Assembly (NCBI RefSeq): GCF_003050965.1 | Contig: NZ_QAOU01000001.1 | Coordinates: forward strand, 248,001-312,000 | Direction of reading: 5' to 3' | DNA from: Nitrosospira sp. Nsp2 | Lineage (GTDB): Bacteria; Pseudomonadota; Gammaproteobacteria; Burkholderiales; Nitrosomonadaceae | DNA length: 64,000 bases | Part shown: one piece after another, positions 38,013 to 47,302 of the stretch | Numbering within the stretch: the first letter of the stretch is position 1 | How the letters are laid out: each line of letters starts with the position of its first letter | Notes under the pieces: model-generated | Told to the model about the DNA's origin: nothing | Databases searched by the model: none | What the model saw: the letters and a program-made list of their open reading frames with translations, nothing else | Position numbers and translations under genes: made by a program

Positions 38013-39059
38013 TTATAACGCGGATGGGGTTGCCTGCATTTCCAGGTCCCACCGAGCTTTAACCGTGAACTCGTCGTTCAGCTTTTGCCTCGCGATATCG
38101 ATGGACTGCAACCGCATTGCTCCTGCGAAAGCAATCATGGCGCCATTATCGGTACAGAATTGCAGTTCAGGATAAAAAACGGTGGCCCCGATTTCCCCGG
38201 CTTTTCTGAGCAGCGTACTACGCAGATGGCGGTTGGCCCCCACGCCGCCTGCAACCACCAGTCGGTTGAGACCGGTTTTTTCAAGCGCCGCCAGTGCTTT
38301 TTCGGATAGGACATCTGTTACGGCTCTCTGAAAAGCAGAGGCAATGGCACCCTTGGTTTGCGGCGTCATTTCGTGTTTTTTGGTGAGCGTCAGCACCGCG
38401 GTTTTCAGCCCGCTGAAGCTGAAATTCAAATCACCGCTATGCAGCATGGGGCGCGGGAGCTCGAAGCGCTCAGGCCGACCCGAACGCGAAAATTCATCCG
38501 CAAGTTTCGACAGCGCGGGGCCGCCGGGGTAGCCTAAACCCAGCAGTTTCGCCGTCTTGTCGAACGCTTCCCCAGCCGCATCGTCCACGGTCTCGCCGAG
38601 TAACCTGTATGAACCAAGCCCGTCGACCTGCATCAACTGTGTATGCCCGCCGGATACCAGCAGTGCAATGAAGGGGAAGTCAGGCGCGGGGTCGGATAGC
38701 AGTGGAGAAAGAAGATGCCCTTCAAGGTGATGAATGCCCAGGGCCGGAATTTCCAGCGCGAAGCCAAGGGAGGCGGCGACGCTTGCGCCCACCAGCAGTG
38801 CTCCCGCCAGCCCCGGACCCTGGGTGTAGGCTATAGCGTCGAGGTCTTGCAACCCGATGCTGGCCCCGGCTAGCGTTTGCCTTATCAGGGGCAATACGCG
38901 ACGGATATGGTCCCGGGAGGCAAGTTCAGGCACGACACCCCCATACTCGCCATGCATTTCCGTCTGCGAGTAAAGCGCATGGCTCAGCAATCCCTGCCGG
39001 GTATCATAAATCGCCACCCCGGTTTCGTCGCAGGAGGTTTCAATGCCGAGTACTAGCAA
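38013..39059 (-). CDS. tsaD: tRNA N6-threonylcarbamoyladenosine transferase TsaD
   Basis: A 348-residue ASKHA-fold protein (formerly Gcp) that with TsaB and TsaE adds the t6A modification at position 37 of ANN-decoding tRNAs. The start [16 protein letters not shown], the metal histidines in [12 protein letters not shown] and the nucleotide block [12 protein letters not shown] are intact. It ends 5 bp from plsY (convergent) and is divergent from rpsU, as in many proteobacteria. Confidence 0.97.
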   Translation of the reverse strand: MLVLGIETSCDETGVAIYDTRQGLLSHALYSQTEMHGEYGGVVPELASRDHIRRVLPLIRQTLAGASIGLQDLDAIAYTQGPGLAGALLVGASVAASLGFALEIPALGIHHLEGHLLSPLLSDPAPDFPFIALLVSGGHTQLMQVDGLGSYRLLGETVDDAAGEAFDKTAKLLGLGYPGGPALSKLADEFSRSGRPERFELPRPMLHSGDLNFSFSGLKTAVLTLTKKHEMTPQTKGAIASAFQRAVTDVLSEKALAALEKTGLNRLVVAGGVGANRHLRSTLLRKAGEIGATVFYPELQFCTDNGAMIAFAGAMRLQSIDIARQKLNDEFTVKARWDLEMQATPSAL

Positions 39060-39082
39060 TGGTGTAGGGAAAGGAATGACTC

Positions 39083-39114
39083 TTTACAACAGTATTTGGT
39101 ACTTGTTATATAAT
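39083..39114 (+). promoter_or_regulatory. Candidate promoter of the rpsU macromolecular-synthesis operon
   Basis: A perfect TATAAT box (39109-39114) lies 75 bp before rpsU. TTTACA (39083-39088) is 20 bp upstream of it, or 17 bp upstream of an overlapping TTATAT, so the exact pairing is open. Confidence 0.5.
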
Positions 39115-39188
39115 AGTGGATTACAGGTTACACATATACGCGACAATTTGTCGAGCCGTTTAACATTTTTGAGAGGAACTCCATTTTC

Positions 39189-39401
39189 ATGACGACTATT
39201 AAAGTAAAGGAAAACGAGCCATTTGAGGTTGCCATGCGCCGCTTTAAGCGCACCATAGAAAAAACCGGCCTGCTCACCGAGTTGCGCGCCCGGGAATTTT
39301 ATGAAAAACCGACTGCTGAACGCAAGCGCAAGCTCGCGGCGGCGGTTAAACGTACGTACAAACGTCTACGTAGCCAATTGCTCCCTCCGAAACTTTATTA
39401 G
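39189..39401 (+). CDS. rpsU: 30S ribosomal protein S21
   Basis: A 70-residue basic S21 with the typical start [20 protein letters not shown] and an Arg/Lys-rich C-terminus. It helps base pairing between mRNA and 16S rRNA during initiation. It heads the classical rpsU-(yqeY)-dnaG-rpoD order. GAGAGGAAC precedes the start codon. Confidence 0.97.
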   Translation: MTTIKVKENEPFEVAMRRFKRTIEKTGLLTELRAREFYEKPTAERKRKLAAAVKRTYKRLRSQLLPPKLY

Positions 39402-39448
39402 TTTCAGTCAGTCTAAAACTTACAAAACGTGCTTGGCCCGTTTTTCAC

Positions 39449-39895
39449 TTGAATCTCACACAACAAATCTCCGAAGACATGAAGACTGCGATGCGCGCTG
39501 CTGATACCAAGCGGCGCGACGCCATCCGTCTGCTGCAGGCGGCCATCAAGCAGCGGGAGGTGGATGAGCGGATACAGTTGGATGATGCGGCGGTGGTTGG
39601 TGTCATCGAGAAAATGCTCAAACAACGCAGAGACTCCATTGTTCAATTCGAAGCAGCCCATCGTCACGATTTGGCCGATGCGGAGAAATATGAAGTCAGC
39701 GTATTGCAGGCTTACATGCCTCAGGCAATGAGTGACGCGGAGATCGAAGAAGCCGTAAGCGAAGCGATCTCTATCGCGGGGGCCAAAGGCCAGCAAGACA
39801 TGGGGCGGGTAATGGCGCAGCTCAAGTCCAGCCTTTCCGGACGCGCCGATATGGGTAAAGTATCCTCATTGGTCAAAACGAAGCTCATTGGCTAA
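39449..39895 (+). CDS. YqeY/GatB-tail-like protein
   Basis: A 148-residue YqeY-family protein, related to the C-terminal tRNA-binding tail of GatB. The pattern LTQQISEDMKTAMRAADTKR and the late block GRVMAQLKSSLSGRADMGKV are typical. Function is not firmly known; a link to tRNA metabolism is suspected. The start is TTG at 39449, supported by the conserved N-terminal sequence that follows. It sits between rpsU and dnaG, a common place for it. Confidence 0.87.
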   Translation: MNLTQQISEDMKTAMRAADTKRRDAIRLLQAAIKQREVDERIQLDDAAVVGVIEKMLKQRRDSIVQFEAAHRHDLADAEKYEVSVLQAYMPQAMSDAEIEEAVSEAISIAGAKGQQDMGRVMAQLKSSLSGRADMGKVSSLVKTKLIG

Positions 39896-40027
39896 GCCGA
39901 TTTTTGGCAGCAGACCAAAGCTATGTCAAGTCCGGTCACAAGCAGCAAAGCTACGGTACGCAAATAGGATTTCATCGCTGTAATCCCGTTAGCAATCCTC
40001 CTGAAATATTCGGAGTTATATCCAGTA

Positions 40028-41830
40028 ATGATTTCACAATCATTCATTCAGGAGTTGCTGGACCGGGTTGATATTGTTGATGTCATTGAACGTCACATAC
40101 CGCTCAAGAAAGCGGGCGCAAATTACACCGCGTGCTGCCCCTTTCACAGCGAGAAGACGCCTTCTTTTACCGTAAGTCAGACCAAGCAGTTTTATCACTG
40201 CTTTGGGTGTAGCGCGCACGGCAACGCCATCGGTTTCCTGATCGAATATAACGGCTTGAATTTTTTGGAAGCGGTGGCCGATCTTGCGGCGCGCGTTGGT
40301 CTGCAGGTTCCCGCGGAGCAATCGGGGTCGCATTCCCGATCAGCAGACTCAGAACCCGGGCCGGGTGACGCAGGGGAGAAAGCCCATTCCCACGAAAGCC
40401 ACCAAAGTGAAAGCGTTTCCAAAAAACTGAGTGAAGTTATGGATGTTGCCGCCCGGTTTTACCGGCAGCAGCTTCGACACTCGGCCGGTGCCATCTCCTA
40501 TCTTAAAAAGCGGGGCATAACGGGGCCGACAGCCGGTCATTTCGCCATTGGCTATGCTCCGCCTGGTTGGCGGAACCTTGAGGGAGAATTTGTCGATCAG
40601 GCAGAAAAAGCGCAGCAAGCATTGCTGGTAAAGGCCGGGCTGATGATTGAGAACGATGGCAAATGCTACGACCGTTTTCGCGACCGGATCATGTTTCCCA
40701 TTGTTAACCTTAAAGGCGCGATCGTGGGTTTCGGTGGGCGAGTGCTGGAGCATGGCGAACCCAAATATCTCAACTCACCCGAAACACCCCTTTTTCAGAA
40801 GGGCCGGGAACTCTACAATCTATTCGGTGCAAGAAGGGCGATTCGTCAGGCAGGGCGAGTCCTCGTCGTCGAAGGTTACATGGACGTGGTGGCCCTTTAT
40901 CAGCATGGCATTGAATATGCAGTGGCCGCGCTTGGAACCGCTACCACACCTTATCACATCCAAAAACTCCTGCGCCAGACCGATAATGTGGTGTTCTGTT
41001 TCGATGGCGACGCGGCGGGGAAAAAAGCGGCATGGCGCGCATTGGAAGCCACCCTGGCACAGCTTGCGGATGGCAAGAACATCAGCTTTCTCTTCCTGCC
41101 CGAAGGAGAGGATCCCGATAGTTACGTTCGAAATTTCGGCAAGGAAGCGTTTGAAGAATTGCTCGAGCAAACATTGCCTCTGTCTGTCTTCTTGTTCAGG
41201 GAACTGTCAGCGCGAGTGGACCTCAAAACCAGCGAAGGGCGGGCCAAGCTGGTCCAGGATACGAAGCCGCTGCTTGCACAGGTAGCTGCCCCAGGGCTTG
41301 CGCTCATGCTGTTAAAAAAGTTGGCGGAAATCAGTGGCCTCAGCCAGAATGAATTGGAAGATTTGTTGAAGATCAGGCATGTTTCTGCTTCTCCGTTCCG
41401 TGGACGAACACCGCGGCCGCAACCCCCCTCGCCGTACCAGTGGCTCATGCAGGTATTGTTATACGACCCGAATTACATCGAGAAATTGAACCGGGAACTG
41501 CTCGCGCATGACCATGACTATGCGGACGAAGTGGCGGCGTTGCGGGCACTGGTTGAATTTATCGATTCTAATCCCCATGTTAGGGAAAGCACCGCCATGC
41601 CATCCGTTATCGCTTATTTTCGCGGCAGCTCGCATCGTGTCCTGCTCGAAAAAGCCGGGAGCAAGACGCTTGGATGGGATAGCGGGATAGACCTTGAAGC
41701 AGAATTTACCGGAGCAATGGAGCGCCTGAGCGAAATGTATCGCAAGCAACGCATGGCAATGTTGCATGGCAAGTCTCTCAGCGCCCTTACGCCGGAGGAA
41801 AAGCAGGAACTCCAGCGGACAACTTATTGA
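40028..41830 (+). CDS. dnaG: DNA primase
   Basis: A 600-residue primase making RNA primers at the replication fork. The N-terminal zinc finger uses C37, H40, C58 and C61. After a hydrophilic His/Ser-rich linker (about residues 100-135) come the RNA polymerase domain and TOPRIM fold (VVEGYMDVVALYQ; FDGDAAG). The C-terminal helicase-binding domain contacts DnaB. Length is normal. Confidence 0.97.
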   Translation: MISQSFIQELLDRVDIVDVIERHIPLKKAGANYTACCPFHSEKTPSFTVSQTKQFYHCFGCSAHGNAIGFLIEYNGLNFLEAVADLAARVGLQVPAEQSGSHSRSADSEPGPGDAGEKAHSHESHQSESVSKKLSEVMDVAARFYRQQLRHSAGAISYLKKRGITGPTAGHFAIGYAPPGWRNLEGEFVDQAEKAQQALLVKAGLMIENDGKCYDRFRDRIMFPIVNLKGAIVGFGGRVLEHGEPKYLNSPETPLFQKGRELYNLFGARRAIRQAGRVLVVEGYMDVVALYQHGIEYAVAALGTATTPYHIQKLLRQTDNVVFCFDGDAAGKKAAWRALEATLAQLADGKNISFLFLPEGEDPDSYVRNFGKEAFEELLEQTLPLSVFLFRELSARVDLKTSEGRAKLVQDTKPLLAQVAAPGLALMLLKKLAEISGLSQNELEDLLKIRHVSASPFRGRTPRPQPPSPYQWLMQVLLYDPNYIEKLNRELLAHDHDYADEVAALRALVEFIDSNPHVRESTAMPSVIAYFRGSSHRVLLEKAGSKTLGWDSGIDLEAEFTGAMERLSEMYRKQRMAMLHGKSLSALTPEEKQELQRTTY

Positions 41831-41858
41831 CGGCGAACGGACAATAAAGAATTGTTTG

Positions 41859-41867
41859 TGCTATTAT
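41859..41867 (+). promoter_or_regulatory. Candidate extended -10 promoter for rpoD
   Basis: TGCTATTAT matches the extended -10 pattern TGnTATAAT and lies just after the dnaG stop codon. There is no good -35, as is usual for extended -10 promoters. It would give rpoD its own transcript. Confidence 0.35.
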
Positions 41868-42038
41868 GGAGGGTTTAGGCCAACACATCCAAAACCTAAA
41901 CCCGTTTTGGGAAAGACATGGTAAAACCAAAAACAGTAAGGGGACGGTAAAGGCGGGGGCCGGAGCTTTGCATCTGAGGTTGTAGAGCATCCGCATCCCA
42001 GCAGTGACAACGTGTTAGCCAGAAAGGAAATGGACGAT

Positions 42039-44153
42039 ATGAGAAAGCCGTCAAAAGGATCGGTATCGGGATCGGCAAAAGACGCATCTGAAAAAACATC
42101 GCTAAACGCAGCCGCAGGACCTCTGGAGGATGACATTATGACTGTTGCAAAATCGACAGCTAAAGCTCAGGTACGGGTAACAGAAATAGCCAAGGCCGTC
42201 ATGGCCGTCAAGGATTCCGGATCGCTGACGGCAAAAATAGTTAAGACAAAGTCGGCAAAGGAAGGCAAACCTGCCCAGGCCAAGGACCCGGAGAAATCGC
42301 CTCTTGCGCCCCAGGACCTTGAGGCCCGGCGTATGCGCCTCAAGAATTTGATCGTTCAAGGGAAGGAGCGTGGCTACCTGACCTATGCCGAGATTAACGA
42401 TCATCTTCCGGATGACATGCTGGATGCCGAGCAGATCGAAAACATCATAAGCATGATCAATGATGTCGGCATCTCTGTTTACGATGAGGCGCCCGACGCC
42501 GAAACATTATTGATGTCGGAAACCGCGCCCACAGTGGCCGATGAGGATGTGGTGGAGGAAGCTGAAGCCGCGCTTTCCACCGTGGATTCGGAGTTTGGCC
42601 GTACCACTGACCCCGTGCGGATGTATATGCGGGAAATGGGTTCGGTGGAATTGCTCACGCGCGAGAGCGAAATCGAGATTGCGAAGCGCATCGAGGACGG
42701 ATTGAAGCATATGATCCAGGCGATTTCCGCCTGTCCCACCACCATAGCCGGCATTCTCGAGCTCGCGAATAAGGTCTCGAAGGATGAGATGCGCATCGAC
42801 GAGCTGGTGGATGGGCTGCTGGACCCCAATACAGAGGAATTGATTTCCGAAGATATTACCGATGAATCGCTGGAGCAGGAATTAATCGCGGAAAACGGCG
42901 AAGATGACGACATCGCCGCGATTGCAAACGCAAACCTGCTTAAATTGAAAAACGACGCACTGGAACGTTTTGCGGTGATTCGGCAGGCCTATAACGATAT
43001 GCAGAAGGCGCTGGAAAAAGGCCCGAGCAACAAGGCATACAAAGACATCCAGGAGCAGATTACCGCCGAACTCATGGCCATCCGTTTCTCGGCGAAGATG
43101 GTGGAAAGGCTCTGCGATACCCAGCGTGGCCTCGTGGACGAAATGCGCAGCTACGAACGCAAGATCATGGAATTATGCGTGACCAAGGCGGGAATGCCGC
43201 GTAATCACTTTATCAAAGCCTTTCCAGGAAACGAGAGCAACCTTGATTGGGTGACGCAGGAAGTGGCGCTTGCAAAGCCTTATAGTCAAGCGCTGGAGCG
43301 ATACCAGCCGGCGGTCCTGGAACAGCAGCAAAACCTGCTGACCCTGCAAAAGGATGTTGGCATACCCTTGAAGGACCTCAAGGAAATCAATCGCCGGATG
43401 TCAACCGGCGAGGCCAAGGCGCGCCGGGCGAAACGTGAAATGACCGAAGCCAATTTACGGCTGGTGATTTCCATCGCCAAGAAATACACCAACCGCGGCT
43501 TGCAGTTCCTGGACCTTATCCAGGAAGGCAATATCGGGCTCATGAAAGCGGTGGATAAATTCGAGTACCGGCGCGGATACAAATTTTCCACCTACGCGAC
43601 CTGGTGGATTCGGCAGGCCATTACCCGTTCCATCGCCGATCAGGCGCGCACTATTCGCATACCGGTGCACATGATCGAGACGATTAACAAAATGAATCGT
43701 ATTTCGCGTCAGATTCTGCAGGAAACCGGGCAGGAACCGGAACCGGCATTGCTGGCGGAGAAGATGGAAATGCCGGAAGAGAAGATTCGCAAGATTCTCA
43801 AGATTTCCAAAGAGCCGATCTCGATGGAAACGCCTATTGGCGATGACGAGGATTCGCATCTCGGTGATTTCATCGAAGATTCCGCCACCATGGCACCGGC
43901 GGATGCCGCGGTTTACGCCAGCTTGCGCGACGTAACGAAAGAGATACTGGATTCGCTCACGCCGCGTGAGGCCAAAGTGCTGCGCATGCGTTTTGGTATC
44001 GAAATGAATACCGACCACACCTTGGAAGAGGTCGGGAAGCAATTCGATGTCACCCGCGAGCGTATCCGTCAAATCGAAGCGAAGGCGTTGCGCAAGTTGC
44101 GTCATCCCTCGCGTTCGGAACGCTTGCGCAGTTTCCTGGATACCGAAGGCTAA
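42039..44153 (+). CDS. rpoD: RNA polymerase sigma factor RpoD (sigma-70)
   Basis: The primary sigma factor. Region 1.1 ([20 protein letters not shown]), the non-conserved region, and regions 2 ([20 protein letters not shown]-type core), 3 and 4 ([16 protein letters not shown]-type HTH near the C-terminus) are all present. An acidic stretch lies between regions 1 and 2. The start is uncertain: ATG 42039 has AAGGAA upstream (704 residues), GTG 42012 is possible, and ATG 42138 has a very good GGAGG at eight bases. A Lys/Ala-rich N-terminal extension, as coded by the earlier starts, is common in betaproteobacteria. Confidence 0.96.
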   Translation: MRKPSKGSVSGSAKDASEKTSLNAAAGPLEDDIMTVAKSTAKAQVRVTEIAKAVMAVKDSGSLTAKIVKTKSAKEGKPAQAKDPEKSPLAPQDLEARRMRLKNLIVQGKERGYLTYAEINDHLPDDMLDAEQIENIISMINDVGISVYDEAPDAETLLMSETAPTVADEDVVEEAEAALSTVDSEFGRTTDPVRMYMREMGSVELLTRESEIEIAKRIEDGLKHMIQAISACPTTIAGILELANKVSKDEMRIDELVDGLLDPNTEELISEDITDESLEQELIAENGEDDDIAAIANANLLKLKNDALERFAVIRQAYNDMQKALEKGPSNKAYKDIQEQITAELMAIRFSAKMVERLCDTQRGLVDEMRSYERKIMELCVTKAGMPRNHFIKAFPGNESNLDWVTQEVALAKPYSQALERYQPAVLEQQQNLLTLQKDVGIPLKDLKEINRRMSTGEAKARRAKREMTEANLRLVISIAKKYTNRGLQFLDLIQEGNIGLMKAVDKFEYRRGYKFSTYATWWIRQAITRSIADQARTIRIPVHMIETINKMNRISRQILQETGQEPEPALLAEKMEMPEEKIRKILKISKEPISMETPIGDDEDSHLGDFIEDSATMAPADAAVYASLRDVTKEILDSLTPREAKVLRMRFGIEMNTDHTLEEVGKQFDVTRERIRQIEAKALRKLRHPSRSERLRSFLDTEG

Positions 44154-44186
44154 ACGACTTTCGGTATGCTGTGAGATGTTGTGTAC

Positions 44187-44263
<77 letters not shown>

Positions 44264-44270
44264 ATAGAAT

Positions 44271-44314
44271 AAAGGAGTTACAAGCATCTGCTTGTAACTC
44301 CTTTATTATTATTT
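44271..44314 (+). terminator. Strong terminator after the tRNA gene
   Basis: A perfect 16-base inverted repeat (44271-44286 with 44289-44304, effectively a 14-15 bp stem with a small loop) starts seven bases after the tRNA and is followed by an AT-rich ATTATTATTT tail. It probably ends the tRNA and perhaps rpoD transcripts. Confidence 0.75.
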
Positions 44315-44537
44315 AAAAAACGTAACCAATTTGTAACCACTTTTCTTTGGGGCCCACTCCGGATCGCTTTGCTCCCCATGGCCCACCCCATGGATAATTT
44401 GATGGGCGGTTGCTAAGCCGCCCACGGGGATGACCCGCAGACTTGTCCGAAGTCCCGCTACATAACCGGCTGGCGGCAATTTTTTTGTTCTGTTCGGTAA
44501 ACCACTTTAATTTAGCGTTATTCATTATGACGTTAAT

Positions 44538-46016
44538 TTATCCATTCCTTTCAGTCAGGGGCAAACGGTGGGCTCGGCCCGACATGATTCCGTCATACTC
44601 CGACAAGGTCTCGCCAATCACGATGCCTGCTTCTGTAATGTCAAACAGCCGAATGTCCTTGCTGTGCTCGCTGCCCCGGACTTTAACGACCGAGAAAACG
44701 CGTTTGAGTTGGCCCCCGATTTCGGTATAGCGCAGCACGATAATTGCGTCAGCGAGAAAGGCGCTCCCGAATGGACTAAAGCGCAAGTCAGTGAAACGGT
44801 CTTCCAGTTCTGAGGTCATTAAAATAGTCACGCCCATGCCGGTGAGCTTTGCTACCATCCGATACAGGGAGCCGCGAAAATCTTCGCTAAACTCGGGTGC
44901 CAGTGCTAACTCAAATCCGGACAAAGAGTCGATCACGAGGCGCTTTGCCTGCATGCGATCAATCATGCCGATCAAATCATGCAAGGTTTCATCAATCGAC
45001 AAATCCAGGGAACGCGTGTCGATGACCCCAATTTTTCCGGTCTGCACCAGCGAAGACAGCTTGGTACTCAGCAGTTGGCTGGGACTTTTCTCAAATGCCG
45101 CAATGACACCTGGTTCGCCCTTGCGCACACCTTCGGCAAGAAATTCCGTTGCCAGGATAGTTTTTCCGGAACCGGATGGCCCGACGACGAGGAGCGAATA
45201 TCCCACGGGCAAACCGCCTCCCAGCATGTCATCCAGGCCAGGCGTTCCCATGGAAACACGCTCCTCGCTCGTGGAGAGCTTCTCTGCCGAATCAACCGCT
45301 TCATGTTGTTCCATAATCACGCGTGGGAATACCTCGATTCCATGATCACTGATACGAAACGTATGCAGACCTGGTGCCTGGGCCTGGCCACGTATTTTGA
45401 CCACTTGCATCTTGCGCACCATGGAATTGTGATGCAAATTTTGCGAAAGCGACAGGATGCCGTCCGCTACCGTAAATACGGGGCTTGACTCCGATTCCGG
45501 CGCCAAGTATTCACCGATCAGGAATGTTGTGGCCTGCCAGCTCGTCATTTGCATGGCCAATCGCTGGACGAACCGCTGGAGGTCCAACACGCCTTGCTCC
45601 CCCCGTTTCGCTGACCTCACGACGGATCGAAACGAATCAACAAACACAAGGCTGGGAGCATAGTCTTTCACTTCTTCCTCGATGCGCGCCTTTACGCGGT
45701 CGAAACTGCCATCCATCAAATCCGCAGACAGGTTGACGAAGCGGATCGACTCATTGATTTTGTGTATGTCGAAAAACGGAAATTGCTGTTGATAACGGAG
45801 CATCTTCAACGCCGGCTCCCCAAGCACAGTGAAGAACACTGCCCGATGGTCGGCATTTGCCAGCGAGAACATAATCTGATGAGCCAGCGTGGTTTTTCCG
45901 GATCCTGGCGCGCCTGCAATCACGTTAAAGGAGAACTCCGGCAGGCCGCCGCCCAGCAGGTTGTCCAGACCGGGAACGCCAGTTGCCAAGCAACGTATGC
46001 TTAGTTTTTCGTCCAT
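44538..46016 (-). CDS. KaiC-like two-domain RecA-family ATPase
   Basis: A 492-residue tandem KaiC-domain protein. Domain 1 has Walker A GAPGSGKT (residues 35-42) and domain 2 has GPSGSGKT (residues 279-286). Both carry the family entry GxPGLDxxLGGGLP. The paired catalytic glutamates of cyanobacterial KaiC are reduced: domain 1 has LGEP and domain 2 has FEKSP. No kaiA or kaiB is near, so this is not evidence of a clock. Such proteins occur with two-component systems in many bacteria and may act as ATP-driven signalling switches. Its start overlaps the preceding small gene by 16 bp. Confidence 0.88.
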   Translation of the reverse strand: MDEKLSIRCLATGVPGLDNLLGGGLPEFSFNVIAGAPGSGKTTLAHQIMFSLANADHRAVFFTVLGEPALKMLRYQQQFPFFDIHKINESIRFVNLSADLMDGSFDRVKARIEEEVKDYAPSLVFVDSFRSVVRSAKRGEQGVLDLQRFVQRLAMQMTSWQATTFLIGEYLAPESESSPVFTVADGILSLSQNLHHNSMVRKMQVVKIRGQAQAPGLHTFRISDHGIEVFPRVIMEQHEAVDSAEKLSTSEERVSMGTPGLDDMLGGGLPVGYSLLVVGPSGSGKTILATEFLAEGVRKGEPGVIAAFEKSPSQLLSTKLSSLVQTGKIGVIDTRSLDLSIDETLHDLIGMIDRMQAKRLVIDSLSGFELALAPEFSEDFRGSLYRMVAKLTGMGVTILMTSELEDRFTDLRFSPFGSAFLADAIIVLRYTEIGGQLKRVFSVVKVRGSEHSKDIRLFDITEAGIVIGETLSEYDGIMSGRAHRLPLTERNG

Positions 46017-46432
46017 TCGCGAAACTCCTTGTCGGTGCTATTCCCAGTGTTGATACCCCAAGCCAACTGTAAGATATGGGAGGTTAACTGCGCCCCAATC
46101 AACGAGGCCAAGATCTCAATGAATGTAATCAGCAGCAGACTGTTTGCTTCGCTCGCTTGCGCAGGTGCTTGTGCTTCAAGGCTCGTTTTGAGTTCGTCAA
46201 ACCGGTGCAGAGCGTTTGGCGTCAGTGAGCTGGTCGAGAGCCAGGGAAATTTTGCCTGGCTCAGGAATAGGCTTCTCGCGTAAAGGGAATTGAAACCGTC
46301 TTCACCGACAATCGTAATGATGTGACTAGCCATTTGCTCCCATACGTGAATCGCAGCATCCGCGGCTTTCTCGGGAGGTTGTGCCATGAGAATTTTAATT
46401 ATCTGGTGCCGCGGCAGATCACTGGTAGCCAT
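46001..46432 (-). CDS. Small protein of unknown function coupled to the KaiC-like gene
   Basis: A 143-residue, mostly helical, soluble-looking protein that I do not recognise. It begins MATSDLPRHQIIKILMAQPP, contains an Ala/Gln-rich middle and ends with a hydrophobic helix (about residues 100-128, LLLITFIEILASLIGAQLTS) and a charged tail. Its last 16 bases overlap the start of the KaiC-like gene, which indicates translational coupling and probably a shared function, perhaps as a partner or membrane tether of the ATPase. Confidence 0.7.
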   Translation of the reverse strand: MATSDLPRHQIIKILMAQPPEKAADAAIHVWEQMASHIITIVGEDGFNSLYARSLFLSQAKFPWLSTSSLTPNALHRFDELKTSLEAQAPAQASEANSLLLITFIEILASLIGAQLTSHILQLAWGINTGNSTDKEFREWTKN

Positions 46433-46646
46433 AGTGTGTCCTCAGTCTTTATGTCCTCAGCCGTATTGCTGTCGCAGCGTTTTGCACTAATAGGGACCAT
46501 AAATAAAGCGAGGCTTGTCCACATGACCGGACGTTCAGTCGAATAACCATCGGGAGAAAACGCGAAGGTTGTTCAATACTGCCCCGACTGGAATACGCTT
46601 TCCGCTGGGATATTATGCTGTTTTGGCCCCTTGCTTTCCCCGACTC

Positions 46647-47300
46647 CTAGTGTTCTTCCCTAATCCAATGGGTGGCGTACCGTATTAAATCGGCCGCATC
46701 TTTCAGATTCAGCTTGGTACGGACGTTGTAGCGATGCGTTTCGATTGTTTTAATACTGCGGTTAAGCAAATCAGCGATCTGCCGACTACTGTGTCCCGTT
46801 CCAATCAGATGCAGTACTTCAAACTCGCTGGGAGACAGTGTGCTGATTAGTTCGGATTCCGAATTTCCAGTCGCAACCCGATTCAACAGTCTCGCCTGTA
46901 TTTTGTCGCTGAGAGAGAAATTTCCCTTTAGAACTTTGCGGACAGCCGCAACCAGTACCCTGCCCGGCTCCAGTTTCATCACATAACCCCGTGCGCCTGC
47001 CCGCAAAGCCCGCTCCGCATAGATCATCTCGTCAAACATGGACACAACCAGCACCGGCAATGCAGGGATCAAGCTGTGCATGCTCTTTATTACCTCAAAT
47101 CCGGAGACGGTTTTGAGCGACAGATCCATCAGCACAATATCGGGGTGAGGCCCGGCCTTGAGTGTAGCCAAAGCTTCTTCCCCATCACCGGCCTCGGCAG
47201 ACACCTCCATATCGGACTCGAGATTGATGAGCATCGCCATGCCATGCCGCATCAAGGGGTGATCATCCACCAGCATCACTTGTGCTTTCGAGGCTTGCAC
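46647..47300 (-). CDS. NarL/LuxR-family response regulator
   Basis: A 217-residue regulator. The receiver domain (residues 6-125) has the acidic pair D12/D13, the phospho-acceptor D59 (VLMDLS) and the conserved Lys in YVMKLEPG. The C-terminal LuxR-type HTH (about residues 150-212) has LSPSEFEVLHLIGTGHSSRQIADLL and SIKTIETHRYNV. It starts two bases after the stop of the histidine kinase gene, so the two form one system. Two damaged relatives lie at 51293-51778 and 50526-50594. Confidence 0.93.
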   Translation of the reverse strand: MQASKAQVMLVDDHPLMRHGMAMLINLESDMEVSAEAGDGEEALATLKAGPHPDIVLMDLSLKTVSGFEVIKSMHSLIPALPVLVVSMFDEMIYAERALRAGARGYVMKLEPGRVLVAAVRKVLKGNFSLSDKIQARLLNRVATGNSESELISTLSPSEFEVLHLIGTGHSSRQIADLLNRSIKTIETHRYNVRTKLNLKDAADLIRYATHWIREEH

Positions 47301-47302
47301 AG

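Noticed and set aside
44315-44537. Possible integrase remnant beside the tRNA
   Set aside because: An open frame on the minus strand exists, but no tyrosine recombinase motif (R-H-R-Y) is visible and no repeat of the tRNA 3' end was found in the window.
44538-46016. Circadian clock function for the KaiC-like gene
   Set aside because: No kaiA or kaiB nearby and the paired catalytic glutamates of cyanobacterial KaiC are changed; the fold alone does not show a clock.
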